Shown here piece after piece: positions 15,902-35,444 of a stretch of DNA of 64,000 nt. The translations under genes and the position numbers were made by a program. The notes beneath the pieces were generated by a model. That model was not told the DNA's origin and made no database searches. It worked only from the letters and a program-made list of their open reading frames with translations. Origin of the DNA: Chanos chanos (lineage: Eukaryota > Chordata > Actinopteri > Gonorynchiformes > Chanidae). The stretch is taken from NCBI RefSeq assembly GCF_902362185.1, contig NC_044497.1, forward strand, positions 51,259,776 to 51,323,775. The letters run 5' to 3'. Position 1 is the first letter of the stretch, and the number at the start of each line of letters is the position of its first letter.

Positions 15902-16126
15902 TAAGCTTTTGTTGTGTTAATTGCACTCTTTGTCTTTAGTTCAGGACTAGATCTGTCCTGAGGCCAGCTCAGTTTGGGGGGGAAGATTGTCCTCAAACTC
16001 TGATGGAGGACAGGCCTTGCCACCCTAAGAAGGAATGCAGGATTGAACCAGTCAACTGTGGGGACATGTTCACATGTGACAGTGGTACTACATCACCTCT
16101 TGTTATTACATTTTAACCCTCAGCTC

Positions 16127-16158
<32 letters not shown>

Positions 16159-19100
16159 ACATGCATATGCACACACGCACAAGCACAAGCACACACATAT
16201 ACACACACACACACGCACGCACACACACACGTATACTCACAGACATGTATACAAACAAGTTCGAGTTCAAGTTCCACACATGTTCACACAAGTACATGCA
16301 CACATGCACACACACGTGCACACACAACATCTTAAAGGTCACGGTCAGAATAAAACATGCACACCTAAACGTTTGACACAGTTGTATATAGATCAGGTCA
16401 TTCTACTGAAAGCTCTGCTTCTGTCCGTCTGTCTCTTTCAGGAAGATGCATCAAACGCAGCCTTGTGTGCAATGCACAGAACGACTGTGGGGACAACTCT
16501 GATGAACAGAACTGTGGGAAGCTCAGTAAAGCATGTCATACTGATAGGGTCTATGAGTTCCTCCCTGGAGCACAGCTGATGGGAAATGGGTGAGCATTGT
16601 CAACTGGATAAAGCTTAACCAAAAACCGGTATGAATTTTTACAAAACACACTGTGTGACGGCTTTTTATTATTTATGTGCACCTCAGCTCTAAACCGAAG
16701 GATATGTGTGTGCGTACGCATGTATAGCGGAGCTTCCTAAAGTTAAAGTTTCGAGGCTGTAATCAGTTGAAGTGTACCGTTTACTTCAGATTTGACGTAT
16801 TGGCGGAAGCAATGAAGGGCACAGTTCTGGACAACTCCTTCATGGGTCAATACTGTAATTTGACCCGGGGCAAAGTGAACAGAAAGTTCTACAGACTCCC
16901 AGCCAACATCGAGAGCTATGATTTTAAAGTAAGCATCTTCAAACGCAGGTTAATAAATCAAGTCTGTTCCGCTTTTCTCTCTCATAATAGCAGCAGCAGC
17001 AGCAGCATAAAGACACTCACCAGAAATGCACTGGCTTGTATACAAAGCTTACGCAATGAGTTATGTATGAGATGAGTTTCCACAGGAAGTACAAAATTTG
17101 ACGATGTGTTTCTGTGCTTTTCCTGATAGAGTTTCGTTCTTTCATAACAGGTGGAAAACCTTGAGGACTTCAAACAGGAAAGCATGCCAGTCAAAACTGA
17201 CCCAATTGAACTGGCGTCTGAGGTATCATATACAGGATCAGGATCAATGTCAAGCGGACGGGACATCTTCATCCCTATATTCTTCTATCTTGGCCGAAGT
17301 CGATGGTCAACAAATTCAAATTCCTTCAAGAGCACAGCAAAGGCATCACAGCAAAAGGCAAAACACTCATCTGCTCATAAAACTCTCAGAGCGTGTTATC
17401 AGACCAAGCCTAAAGACATAAACTCATGCTTTGTTTACTGAAAGAATCGTTCTCTAAGAAAAACGAAAGACAGTCATTCGTGTTTTCATTCTGCTCTGGT
17501 TCAGATTTTTCATTGTATTTACTCTTATTCACTTTTTGCAGGACTCGAAATTTTTCAGGGTACATCAAGTTGTGGCAACATCCACCTTTAAGACAAAAGA
17601 TTCTGACCTCTACTTGTCCGACACTTTTCTCAAATTCCTCAACAACTTACCTCTGGAGTACAACTATGCCCTCTACAGGCAGATTTTTCAAGAGTTTGGA
17701 ACCCATTATTTTGCCTCTGGCACCTTGGGGGGTATTTATGACCTGATCTACCAGTTTGATAAAGAGGAGCTTAAAACCTCTGGTAAGAGAGAAAAGTTCA
17801 GTTTCTAAGGGAAAACAAGAAAACAGTTATTCTCACTGCTGTCCGTGGACTGCTCCTCAAAGAAACCATGTGGGATAATCAGGATAACTCTACCTCTTAT
17901 TGTTTACTCTGAATTCTGCAGGTCTTACAAATGAGGAAGTCAAGAACTGCATCAATAAGGAATCCAGTATCTTTGCATTAGTGTACTGGTCAAGTTCAAA
18001 GGTCAACAGATGTGGCACTAACACGATGACTGAGAAGTATGAAGGTGATTTTTGTCTCTCAGCTTCAACCTGATTTTCAGTTATTGCTTTTCTTCATTCG
18101 TAAAAGGGAGACGTTTGGTCTCTGAATCCTTAAATCTTCTCCTTTTCCTCCCCAGGGTCCTTCCTAAAGTCATCTGAAAAGTCGATCTCTAAGGTGAGGG
18201 GTGGAAGGTCTCAATTTGCAGCCGCGCTGGCCTGGGAGAAGAAAGGCGCATCTCCAGACAGCACTGTATACAAAGACTGGGTCAAATCCACTCTAGACAA
18301 CCCCACAGTTGTAGAATATGAGGTCAGAACGTTTTTTCCTCTCTTTTTTCTTTTTCTTTCTTTTTTTTTGCAGATATAATCTTAATTGTTTTGTGTAGAT
18401 TGAAAGAGACTTGTTGTGACGTCGCGTCTTGTGTCGGTCAGCTTTTGCCCATAGTGAATCTGGTTCGAGGGTTCCCCTGTGCCGTGACCAAGAGGATGCA
18501 CATGGAGAGGGCGTTCACAGAGTACCTAGGGGCCTTTGACCCCTGCAAGTGTGCGCCCTGTCCAAACAATGCCCGACCTGTGCTTTCAGGCACAGAGTGT
18601 ATGTGTGTGTGCCAAACTGGGACATATGGATCCAACTGTGAGAAACGAGCCAAAGATTACACCTCAGGTACCAGTGTACCCAGTTTCAGAGTAATCTCTA
18701 ACCAGACCTACATTAACATACACCTGATCTTGGGCAGGGGGGTGGGGGCAACGATACATGGGCGCACATGCATTTAAACTTCTAAGGCAATTATATGACT
18801 CCATATGCAAATGTAGTAACAAGGTTATAATGTCTATTATCCAGTTATTAAAGTTAAATATTGATGGAACAGCTAAATCTCTCCATTCATTGTGCCGTCA
18901 TTCCTAAATTTAGCCTCCTACTTCTGGATCATTGTACCAATGCAGTCGTCGTGGTAATCTGCAGCGTCTTCACGTCTTTAATCTCTCTCTCTCTCTCTCT
19001 CTTTCTGTGCTGATATTCTCGTGTGTCTTCCTCCTTCAGAGGTGGTGGACGGGCGCTGGAGCTGCTGGACGGCATGGACTCCCTGTGATTCTTCGATGAA

Positions 19101-20351
19101 GACACATCGCACACGTGCCTGCAACAACCCAGAGCCCATAAACGGAGGGAAACCATGTCAGGGACCAGACAAACAAGAGAAGGAATGCTTCATCTCCATT
19201 TTCCAACAGTAAGTTTACAACAGGGTCTCTTGTGCGTTTTTCGAGGGCGCTTGTGGGTTTATCGAACCGCGTGTGTGCCAAAGCTTGATCTATTTTTTTT
19301 CTTTTTTCTCCACAGGCAGAACGTGTGTATCAACGATGACGATTTTGAGAAAGAGAAAGAACTGGTAACCTTACCACCTGGAACACCTGGTTGTGTGAGA
19401 CCCAAACCTCCATCCAGCAGCCGCTTAAGGGTGAGAGTCCTTTGAGAAATGACGTTTCCGAACAGCTTAATCCTAACAGTTTTATTTGATACCTCGATCG
19501 CACAACCGGTTTTGCAGCAGCTGATCTGTCTTTACATCCGCTGTTGTAGATCAACAAATTTCAGTACGCAGTGGGCGAACACGACGAATTCCTGTGCTTC
19601 ACTGGTTTTGAACTGGAAGGATATCAGCTGATACACTGTAAGGAAGACGGCACATGGGAAGAGCCCAAAGGGAAATGCATCAGTGAGTCATAGACCAGGT
19701 TACCAAGAAGAGTGAATAGGAGTAAAAATTTTTTTGGGGGGGAGGCGTAATAAATGAACAGTTTATTTCCTCCATATAGCTGTTTCATTGATTTGCCTCC
19801 ATTTATTTAACGGAGACACTGTATTATGTTAAGTCGCATTATAATGCATGTATGTGTGTGTGTGTGTGTGCATGTTTATAGATGTGTTTGTGTGTGTGTG
19901 TGTGTGTGTTTCTCATGTGAAGAATAATATATTGGGTGTGTTATAACATGTTTGTTTTTTTTATTTTATTTTTTTTATAAAGAAAAGTCATGTTTTCTCT
20001 TCCCTACCCTCAGAGAGGGTCTGTTCAGGGCCAGCAATTCCTACAGGCCTGAGCATGTATCCTGTGAAGGATGAATACAGGATTGGAGACACCATAATGC
20101 TGAGCTGTGATGCTAAAGGCATGAGCCTGTCTGGACCACGGTACTACACGTGTAAAAAAAGCCTGAGCTGGGAGCCGCCGATCGCTGAAGACTTGCACTG
20201 CCAGCCTGGTACTGTCATCAGCAGAAAGTGTCACCATGTCAATGTGACCTTGTAAAATCACATCAGGGGATGACAGATTAAAATGTGCCAATTTAGATTT
20301 CGTTGTTGTACTTCCAGGTGGCACAAAGTGTGTTGTTTTTATTTTGCTTTA

Positions 20352-20385
<34 letters not shown>

Positions 20386-21477
20386 TGCTCTGAATTGATG
20401 TCTTAAACCAGCGATTTGAATGCATCAGTTGTGGCTTTCTGAAATGTTTGTAGACGAACCCTTTGTGCCGGACAGCAGCTGTAAAAAAGGGGAGAGACGA
20501 GATGGATCCAAGTGCGTCTGTATACCACAAGAAGAGTGCAGGTGAGGACTCATCGTTTAAACGGTTCTCCACGTTGTTCACTATTTTACCGTCGCGCGAT
20601 ACCAGACATGTTACATCAAGGATCCTGGTACAATCTTCATTTTGCAGGTGTAATTATGTAACGATGAATTTTTCGAGGGTGAGATGTTTCGGTGGAGTTT
20701 GCCAAGCTACAGGCTCATGCTGAAAGATAACAAAATTCCGCAGCCTCTAAGTTTAGTTTCACCATTTCTTCTGGACATTACACACTGCCACACAAAAGTG
20801 ACACTACAGCAATCGCTTGCCTCCCAAACTTGTAAAACGACACAACACACCGTACAGGATCCATGTCATTATATCTTTGCACTCAGTATTTTGAATCACT
20901 TGTGTGTGTGTGTGTCTTTTTTGTGTGTTCAATGCAGTTCATACGCAGAGGAGTTTTGCATTTTTGATGCTGAAAAAGGCACCTCAAAAATGATGTCCTA
21001 CTGTGCCTTTCATGCTGGGCGTTGCCATGGTGATAAGCTCCACTTCATGAACGAAGGCCCTTGCACAGGTGATGAAGACGCTTTAGAATGGGCCAAGTTC
21101 AGAGCAAATTTAACGGACAGCAGTGCAGTCCAAGAACCCTGTGGTGAAGACACCTGTTACGAGTGGGAAAGTTGCTCAGGTATGTCTGCTACCCAACACA
21201 TAGCCAAAGAAAAATGTCATATTCTTTTAAGAACATGATTAAACAAAAAAAAAAGAAAATGTATAACCTCACAGGTCTTTGCCTTATCCCCTCAGGTTCT
21301 AAGACATGTGAATGCAAATTTCCTCGAGACTGTGCCAAAGATGGAGAACACATGTACTGTCTGCATATGCTGAAAACCAAGAACAAACGGAGTATGAATT
21401 TGTGTTTCATGGCCACTATGAAGTGTAGAAAGATGGAGTTTGAACTTCTTCATGAGGGCCCATGTGAGAGTTCCTGA
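15377..21477 (+). CDS. c6: Complement component C6
   Basis: This secreted plasma protein binds C5b and then C7 to start the membrane attack complex. The coding exons are 15377-15522, 15679-15835, 15940-16084, 16442-16589, 16790-16928, 17151-17357, 17542-17782, 17922-18044, 18156-18322, 18442-18667, 19040-19208, 19316-19430, 19550-19682, 20014-20208, 20454-20541, 20938-21179 and 21296-21477. They encode 940 aa; human has 934. Domains in order are signal peptide (1 to about 22), TSP1 (about 25-80), TSP1 (80-136), LDLRa (137-175, ending CGDNSDEQNC), MACPF (about 180-495 with GTHYFASGTLGG), EGF-like (515-555), TSP1 (568-620), two CCPs (640-770) and two factor-I/MAC modules (771-940). The intron after 17,357 starts with GC instead of GT. 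An AATAAA lies at 21,644-21,649. Several introns carry CA repeats. Confidence 0.95.
15855..15898. repeat. (CA)n microsatellite in a c6 intron
   Basis: This is a clean CA tract of about 22 units in the short intron between c6 exons 2 and 3, starting about 20 bp past the donor and ending about 40 bp before the next acceptor. The intron is only 104 bp, so the repeat makes up roughly 40% of it and its length could vary between individuals. Confidence 0.95.
16131..16330. repeat. (CA)n-rich simple repeat in a c6 intron
   Basis: A pure CA tract (16,131-16,159) is followed by about 170 bp of imperfect CA-rich sequence in the intron between c6 exons 4 and 5 (by coding order, 16,084 to 16,442). The long HTHT and CVCV reading frames over it are repeat artefacts. 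Confidence 0.9.
17358..17541 (+). other. GC-AG intron in c6
   Basis: The exon coding SQQK ends at 17,357 and the next, coding DSKFFRVH, begins at 17,542 after TTTTTGCAG. Joining them restores the mammalian C6 order (HKK then DSSFIRIHK) in phase 0. The donor bases at 17,358-17,359 are GC (AAG|GCAAAA). I see no GT nearby that keeps frame and phase. GC-AG introns are a known minor class, spliced by the major spliceosome. Confidence 0.75.
20354..20382. repeat. (GT)n microsatellite in a c6 intron
   Basis: This short, clean GT tract lies in the intron before the exon at 20,454. Other short TG/CA and CT runs occur in the same gene (for example 18,977-19,003 and 19,852-19,910). Confidence 0.9.
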
Positions 21478-22107
21478 TTGTGCATAATCTCAGTAACATG
21501 TAAAGCAGTGTCTTTAAACAAAAGTAATAACCATCACAACTATTCCATTCTGAAATATCTTAACCTTTCCAAATTTATTGGATTTGTGTGATTTGCAAAT
21601 ATGTTTTGTGGTTATATCAACTGTAAATTGTTTGTTTTGTATGAATAAAATATAGACCATCTTTATGTCTAAAAACTGAAGCACTGGTATTTCTTTCATT
21701 TCTAGTCACCATGTGATTAAATAAAAGCTTTATGAATCAATGTATCCCACATGAACTTCAGAAGAAAAAGAATAATAATAAGAAGATTGTGCTTCTGAAC
21801 CTCCAGTTAAACTAGTGTTATTACAAATCAAATCTCACCTTGTCAAAATGCACAACGAGTAATACTTTTTATGGCAAAATGTTCTTCTTTAAAAAAACCC
21901 TTTTTATTATATATCATTTCGGACAAATCATGCACTATGTAAAAAATAATTAGGATAAAACATTATATCTCCTATAGACAGTCTACACCCAGCACACATT
22001 TTAAATGCTACAGCAATTAGCACCATAAAAATGACTTGTCTAATTCTATACATTCAGTTTCTGTACATTATTCTAATGGTCCCTCAATTCGAGTTTTTTT
22101 TTTTTTT
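21478..22107. other. Convergent 3' ends of c6 and c7
   Basis: Only 630 bp separate the two stop codons. The forward AATAAA for c6 is at 21,644-21,649. A reverse-strand AATAAA for c7 lies at 21,903-21,908 (TTTATT on the plus strand). Using these, the two transcripts would end about 250 bp apart and not overlap. No other gene is seen. A T-run at about 22,097-22,109 sits just after the c7 stop. Confidence 0.6.
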
Positions 22108-25100
22108 TTATGACTGACAGCCTCCTATGTTGACCACTGTAATCTTCTCGCCGCTGCACCTCCAAGCCCCTGCCTCGCATTCCGTCATCGTCGTAGCGAC
22201 ACCATCCTCTCCCAGGGAGACACACAGGTGGCTGGAGTCATCAGGGCATTCCTCTGGCTCCTTACATTCACACTTCAGTCCTAGCAATGCAGAGAAGATG
22301 TAAGCAAAGGGAATGTAACCTCCATGACGGTTAAACGTATATTTAACCGTGAACGCATGAACCTCGCCGGGACAGCAAAGAACATTACCTTCGCATTTCT
22401 CCCACGACTGGCAGTCTTGACAGGAAGTCAGCTTTCGCTCTGGCCACTCGCATACACTGTCTTGGAGCAACTTGAACTTTTGGCCCAGGCACTGAAGGGC
22501 CCCCAGCTGGCAAACGCCCATTCTTCGTACCCTACCCGTATGGAGGGAGGCACACAGCTCCAGGGACGGTCTGGTAAAGCGAGAAAAGCAGCAAACGTAA
22601 CGCAAACAATTATGACTCTGTGCTTTCTGAGTATATTAATATTTATATATTAATTCAAGTGGTCGACAGCTTACTTGCACTCGTATGGCACTTTACAGAC
22701 ACATCGACCCTTCCCGAGTTTTTCCCATGGTTTGCAGTCCAGCTGGGGTACTTGGGTGGATTGTACTTTGGCTGGTAAAACACAATGGCTTACAACTAAG
22801 TACATAACATATCCATATTTCAAATAAATGACTTTAGGCTGTACTTTCTCAACTGTGTGAGACGGGTGAAAACATATTTAGTCTGTTTCATATTTATAAA
22901 AAGAAAAAAAACCCTGAACACTAACTGCATCTGAGAAGTTTTTTTTTTTGTTTTTTTTTAACTGACAATTTACTTTTTATTTTCACCTGGAAGACTCCAT
23001 TTAATCCAAATGCTTTGTATAGAAAAACATACAAAAGAGAGAGGACATTTACCCATGCACTTAACATTCTCTGGAGATGGAGACCAGTTCAGGGAAGAAC
23101 TACACCTGACCTCCTCCGGCCCCTCTATCTGCATGTCATTAGGACAAGACAGGGCGAGTCCCTCTCCAATCTGATAAGACTGTTTCAAGGGCGTCCCTGC
23201 AACGTTACTCTGGAGGTGGGGCGCACTGCACATTGTTCCTGGAACAAACAATGAACACGTAAAGAAGAGACTTAAAACATACAGTTTAGCCAGAGTATCC
23301 CCTTAACCTGATTCCTAAATCGATGATTTCCCCAGCAAGGTCACCAGTATTAAATGAACATTAAAAGTGCACACAGGAGTCCACAAAGACTCATTTTTAC
23401 ACTCTGTGTTATTTAAACGTTAGTTAATTTGCTGTTTCAATATGTTTTTTTTTTGTATCTGGAGGGGTTTATAAGGGGGCGTATGTGGTGCTGTTTTTAT
23501 TGAGCTTAACAGATGAAATCTTAGTTTAGTATCTCTTGCCTTAAGCCAAACTGTTGAAGGGGGCTGGGATGAGATATACATCTATAGGATGAACTGTGGT
23601 CCTGTTAGAACTTACTCCTGCATTCCTGCTGTCCTTTTCTCCAGCTCAGGTCCTCTGCACATTCAGCTATGGCATCACCAATGATGTGATATCCCTCCAC
23701 ACAGGAGTATTCAATCTTACTGCCCACTGGATAAAGGTCTCTAGGACTCTATACACAATAAAGATCATGAAGCAGATTTTTTTAACAGTTCAAACGGTTT
23801 CTTTCTGTTTTAAAGAAAATCTCTTTTTTCCCCACTTAAAATGAATGTCACTCATTCTTGGCACTTGCAAAAACACAACTCACCCGAACAAAAGCATTTC
23901 TCACGGGAGGTGGGGCCTGACATGATTTCGCAGGAGTCAATGAAGGATCAAAGCAGTGTGGCTCCATGAATCTATGACGTTATTTTAATTAGTGGATTTA
24001 ATCTCATATTCCTTCAGCTATATATCTTTATCATAATCCTATCCTCAGAACGGTCAGCGCCTCACCGTAAATGCTCCAAGTCTGGATCCTCACAAGACTT
24101 TTGCTCTGTGGACAGCCCCACGCAATACTTTCCTCCGTTTCTCGGAGGGGGATTGGTGCACGTGCGAGTCCTTGACTTTCGACCTTGCAAACAGGCTCCC
24201 CAGCTTGACCAACAGGTCCAGCCCCCATGGGTTACACCTACGAGAGCACAAACCATGAAGAATTCATCTACATGCTATCTATAATATGGCTAGAACAACT
24301 GAGCAATAAATAGCTTGAAAAACAAAAGTCACTGGTCCATCATCTGCTGCAGTAGAGGCAGGAGAACAAGGGACGGAAAGCGGAACAACTTTTTCCTACA
24401 AATGTTAAGAATTTGCTGGACGTTTTTCAGCTGTCGTCTTTAAACAAATGACTAAGAGCTGCCCTGTGCAAATGACTATGTTAAGAGGCCAAGCGTTCTG
24501 GCTGTACCTGGCTGTCCTCCAATCACGTGGCCGTACTGGCACGCGTTGCCGCTCGTGTCCGGTTTGCACACGCAGGTGCAGGTGCCCTCCCTTAGTTCCG
24601 GCTCTCCGTTATTGTGGCATGGCCGACAGTGGCAGGGATCCTCCTCGTCCAGATAGTCCTCAATCGCCCTCTTCAGGTGGAGCTTCTTCAGTCCGGCACA
24701 TGACACCTCCTTCACCAGCTCATACAAAGGCCTCAGCTAGAGAAATACCAGCATAAATGGACACCGCACTTGCATAAAACTGTAAACCAGCAACAGGGAG
24801 GGCTTCAAAAGCAACAGAACAAGAAAAACAAATTATTACGAAAGCGCACCTTCTGTTTGATTGGCTGAGGGAAGTCCTTCACAGACTCCGCCCATTTGGA
24901 ATACATCTGGCCGTTACCTTCAGGGTTCTCCAGGTCCAGATAGCCCAGACCAACAAGAGTGGGTTGTCCACCAATAACTATGGTCTTCACTGGCATTTTC
25001 TGGTGACTGTATGCTGTCAACCAATGATGGTTTGAAAGCGGCATCACAATTACATTTTGAGAGAATATATAGTTTGGAATGCACTCTTCTTCTTTTTTTT

Positions 25101-27918
25101 CAAATATACATCTTTTTTCAAATATACATCTTTTGATTTAAACTGAGCTCTGGGAACTGAAAGCGATGTTATACTGGATTTAAAAAAAAACCAAACAAAT
25201 CAACACGCTCACAATTGAAATCCTTCAGCGTCTTCAGAATTTTCTCACAAGTTGTTTTTCTCTTCTTATAGAACAGGCGTCTCTTCACACGCGTGACGCA
25301 TTTGTGATAGTCGATATCAGTTTGGCCTACATTGGAAAGAAATGAAAAAGAAAGCAGCAATATGAAATCCGCAAGCAAGAGGTACATTTATAATACCTTA
25401 AACCAAACACGAGCAAAGAATCATACATGATGATGAATAACAACACATACTCATCTCTTTCATGGAGCTGGAGTCGAATTCCAGCAGGAGCTGGTACTGT
25501 CCTCCCAGGGAGCCCTCCGCCATGTAATGTGTGCCGTACCTCAGCAAGAGTGAGCGGTAAGCGGCAGCGTCGTAAGTGTTGGGAAGAGCAGACAGAGCCT
25601 TCCAGAACTCCTCAGTCAAACTGAGATACTCAGGAGCAGTGTTCTGGAACTGGGCCACCTCTACTTCGTTCTTAATGATCAACAGGTGATAGGCCTGAAA
25701 ATCAATGAGCAAAATCTCAGGTCATCTGTCTGTCTGTTTCTTTTTTTTTTATTACAGAATTACACATATTCATTTAATTTCAGCATTATTCTGTATTGAT
25801 AGTGTTCGGACCTTTGAGTTATAGTTGGATCTGGGGCTTATTCAGAACTTGAAGGCGCAAGGCATACGTCGGAAAGAAACCTGATCTAAGTTATACGCTC
25901 TGGAGTAGAATGCGTAGCTCACCTTGGTTTTGTCAAGCGTTTTGTGAAATGTACGGTGATTGTGGCCTCCTCTGATCTTCTGCCTGTGTTCCTCATGTTT
26001 CATATAGGACCATGAGCTGTTGTAGAACTCATCTGTGAAGTCACTCTCAACGCCAACCTGAACACAGTCCAAAGAGATGTTAGTGCATCTGAGAACACAG
26101 TCGAACAAAATACAGGATTTTGCTATCATGAAACCCCTGGCTTGACTTTGGGATTGCCAGTGTGGAGGCGTTACTCACCTGGAAGGTATATCTGAGGAGA
26201 TTCTGAGGGAGTCTGTAGAAAGATCTGTGGTCTCCACTGAAGACATTCCTGCACTGGCCTCCAAAGCTGTATGTGTTTATAACACCAGCTCTAAGATCTC
26301 CCGTCAATATATCCACCCTGCAGGTCATCAGGTAAAATGTGTCAAAGTCCAGGCACAACATTTTTCACCAGGACAATATTATTTCAACTCAGGAAACATG
26401 AGATAGTAGTGTGAGAAATTTTTCTCATTTTAGTAGGAAATTTTCTAAAACCCAAATTAATACTTTATAGTGGCAACATACCTCTGTGGTATGTGTAGTA
26501 TATGTTAGTATGGAGCGTGCCTTACCCTTTTCCCGTGAGGTCAGAGTTTGGTGGAGTCTTTTGTCTGTCACAGACGATGGCGCTGCTGGACTCGTCACAG
26601 CCGAATTCATCAGAGCCATCCTCACAATCCTGATCCCCGTTACACACCAGTGACTGACTGACACAATGACCTGAGACACACACACACACACACACACGCA
26701 CGCACACACATATACACACACACAAAATCAGTGATTGTACATTAGCACAAACAATGATGTGGCATAGCAGAGCCAAGTGTACACCTGAAAGACATATACT
26801 GATCTGAAAACACTGGACTGTCTATGCTTGATATGCTTTACATTTGTCTCACTCTCATAATCCCAATACAGAGCAAGTACCTGAAGTACAGCGGAACCGA
26901 TTTCCACAGCCTGATTCCAGGGGACACTTTTTCTTGGGAACACATGCTTGTCTTTCAACGGGTTGCCCAGTGCAGGGAATCCCACCAAACTGTGGGAAGG
27001 TTTGCGGTGAGCGCGCCCGGACCTAAGATGAAGCAATGTACAAACACCCGGTGTTTACGTGGATGAATAGCACTTTTCTCTTCAATGTCTAAACATTTAA
27101 AAAGAGAACTCAAAATCCGATACGATCTAGTTTATTTCCTTTTTTTCTTTCCAACCTGCGTCTTGGTGCAGCCGTCACAGTCAGACCAGGGTCCGAAGGG
27201 CCCCCATCTACAGTTCACTGGCTGTTCACAACTGTCAATAACAACAAAGACCAGTATTCCATAAACACATCAAGAGATACTGCCACAACAATGTTCTCAA
27301 CATTACAAAAAATGCATTTCATATCAAATTCATATTACTAATGAGCAAGAGATAACAACCGCAACAACAGTTTAAACCAGTAAAGTCTACAATAAGGCGT
27401 AGATAGCCTATATATGTTTGCAATGCAGAGAAGATTATTCATGAGCGGCACAGCCATGGGTGCCTTGAATGGAGCCATTACAGGCCACTTACCGAACGTG
27501 TAACACAGCAGTGAACAGAACTAAAAGGCAGGAATCGGCTAATATTATGTGGACCTGAGGACAGAGCGCAACAATACACACACGCCGTCATTCTTTACAA
27601 ACCTTTTCCACAAATAATGACAACACATTGCCATGACTACCAACGACCAATCACGTTTACATTCAGTACCTGTTTACGCTTACTACTACTTGCTTGTTGT
27701 GTTTAGTGATCGTTTATTGAATGTCAGTGATTTTTGAAATCATCATGAGCAATGGTGTGTCTGTTTTTTTTTTAAATATATATATATATATTTAGTACAA
27801 ATACTCAGCCCAGTTAAATACAAAATGAGATGTGAAAAAGTTTTATAGTATATGACATAGGCTGTTATGGATATGTTTAAGGCAGAGCTATTCAGAGTTC
27901 ATGTGAACTTACCTTCAT
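22108..27918 (-). CDS. c7: Complement component C7
   Basis: This secreted protein joins C5b-6 and gives the complex its first membrane affinity. Coding exons in transcript order (plus coordinates) are 27913-27918, 27493-27554, 27156-27231, 26881-27022, 26526-26670, 26179-26317, 25923-26057, 25451-25694, 25213-25326, 24850-25013, 24508-24736, 24066-24237, 23884-23971, 23616-23748, 23053-23238, 22675-22771, 22389-22570 and 22108-22280. The product is 828 aa; human has 843. The first coding exon holds only Met-Lys. Domains are signal peptide (about 1-22), TSP1 (24-78), LDLRa (82-120, [16 protein letters not shown]), MACPF (122-455, with [12 protein letters not shown]), EGF-like (455-483), TSP1 (486-540), two CCPs (555-680) and two factor-I/MAC modules (690-828). 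The exon at 23,748 uses the acceptor that restores SPRDLYPVG against human DEGTMFPVG. It lacks the extra N-terminal TSP1 of C6, as expected for C7. Confidence 0.95.
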
Positions 27919-29295
27919 GGTGTGTGCCAGACGGAGTCAGAGATTAGGACAAGACCCAGTTCATATAGCATGCAGAGTGGATTGTGCAAGGCAAGAATTC
28001 CCCCGACACTGGAAATTCCTCAGTGCAGAAACACTTTTTTTATTGCCTTCAGGCGAGCGGTGCTGCCCTGTTTTCTCGCAGAGCTGACTGTTTTTATGTG
28101 CGATTTCTTTGGCACAACTGCATTTTATTTATTTATTATCCAGTTTGCACTGTTCTCTCGAGACGAGACTTCCAGTAAAAGTAATACTCATATGTTCTGT
28201 TTGTCTCAAAAAAAAAAAAAATCGCCTGACTGGCAATAAAAGAAAGTCATTATGAAATAACGTTCTGATTTGAGAGCACATGAACACAGCTCACCCTGGA
28301 TCAGTTGCAAAATGTTTGTTTTTGAGAGATTGCGAATGCACAATCCCTGAGTGAGTTTCCAAGGGTCACTTCCCCAGCACGTTTACCAAAAAGCAGTAAA
28401 CACATTTACATATCTACGCACATAAGGACACCTAAGCAAGAGAGAATCTCAAATTTACTGTGAAATACATTGGCGGTATGGAGCTGTTGTGCTCCCATTG
28501 GTCAAGAAGGTGCGGTTTAGATCAATAACTATCTATAACTCTGACATGTACTTGGATATCATAGCTACTAGCCTGGATTCTTCTCCTCTGGAAGTGGAGT
28601 GGATATTCCATATTTGAAATTCGGATCTTATTTTGGATCTTCTGTATTTGAAACAGATGTGGTTAATGAACATCTCAGTCTCTAGATTTGAACCCCACTG
28701 AAAACCTGGTGTCTGAAATTAGAACGAGCAGTCCATGAGTACTTAATTAAATAAAACATAAATAAAGCATAAATAACACAAACATAGTGCATCAATTATT
28801 TTGACCCCCAGTTTTTCATTCTATGTCATTTATTTGTTTGTTTATTTGTGTCATTTTGTAGTTGTACATAACACAACACTCTCATTTTCTCATACCCACA
28901 GATTACTCCTCCTCGACAAAATAACAACACACGTTACATTTTGTCCACTGGCAAATTCAATTCCACAGTTGTTATCATTATAAAATATATCCAGTTTATT
29001 TATGAATTCGTTATTTAAAGTATTTTTTTTCATCATGAGGGAAGTGATGATAAGGGAAGTTTTGATATTTATTAATGCATATACTCTCAAAAGAATTGAA
29101 GTGTTTCAGCAGACAGCAAAATCTCACAGATATTTAAAATTTGGTAACGTCTAAAATTACACCAAATCTCTGCATGCGTTTCCAATGTTAAAGATGTCCT
29201 ATGCTTTTGACCACTCAGTGGTCATGGGCTCCAATGCAAGAGGAAGTGGTGTGAAAACTGACCATGTGCTTCTAAACATTCCTCTGCTTAACACG
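27919..29295. other. c7 upstream region and oxct1 3'UTR side
   Basis: The right part is probably the oxct1 3'UTR. A reverse-strand AATAAA at 28,995-29,000 lies about 300 bp past its stop. The left part is the c7 promoter side; I see no clear TATA box near 27,950-28,000. In between there is a small Tc1-like remnant. No other gene is recognised. Confidence 0.5.
28640..28810 (+). mobile_element. Fragment of a Tc1/mariner-type transposase
   Basis: Around 28,686-28,720 the forward strand reads DLNPTENL then SEIR. This matches the DLNPIENLW signature near the end of Tc1-like transposases, which carries part of the DDE active-site region. It is short, has stops close by, and I found no terminal repeats. 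It is a dead fragment; its limits are approximate. Confidence 0.45.

Positions 29296-35444
<6,149 letters not shown>

Noticed and set aside
16043-16579. 178-codon frame over the c6 CA repeats
   Set aside because: It is made mostly of dinucleotide repeat (HTHT) and overlaps c6 exon 5 out of frame.
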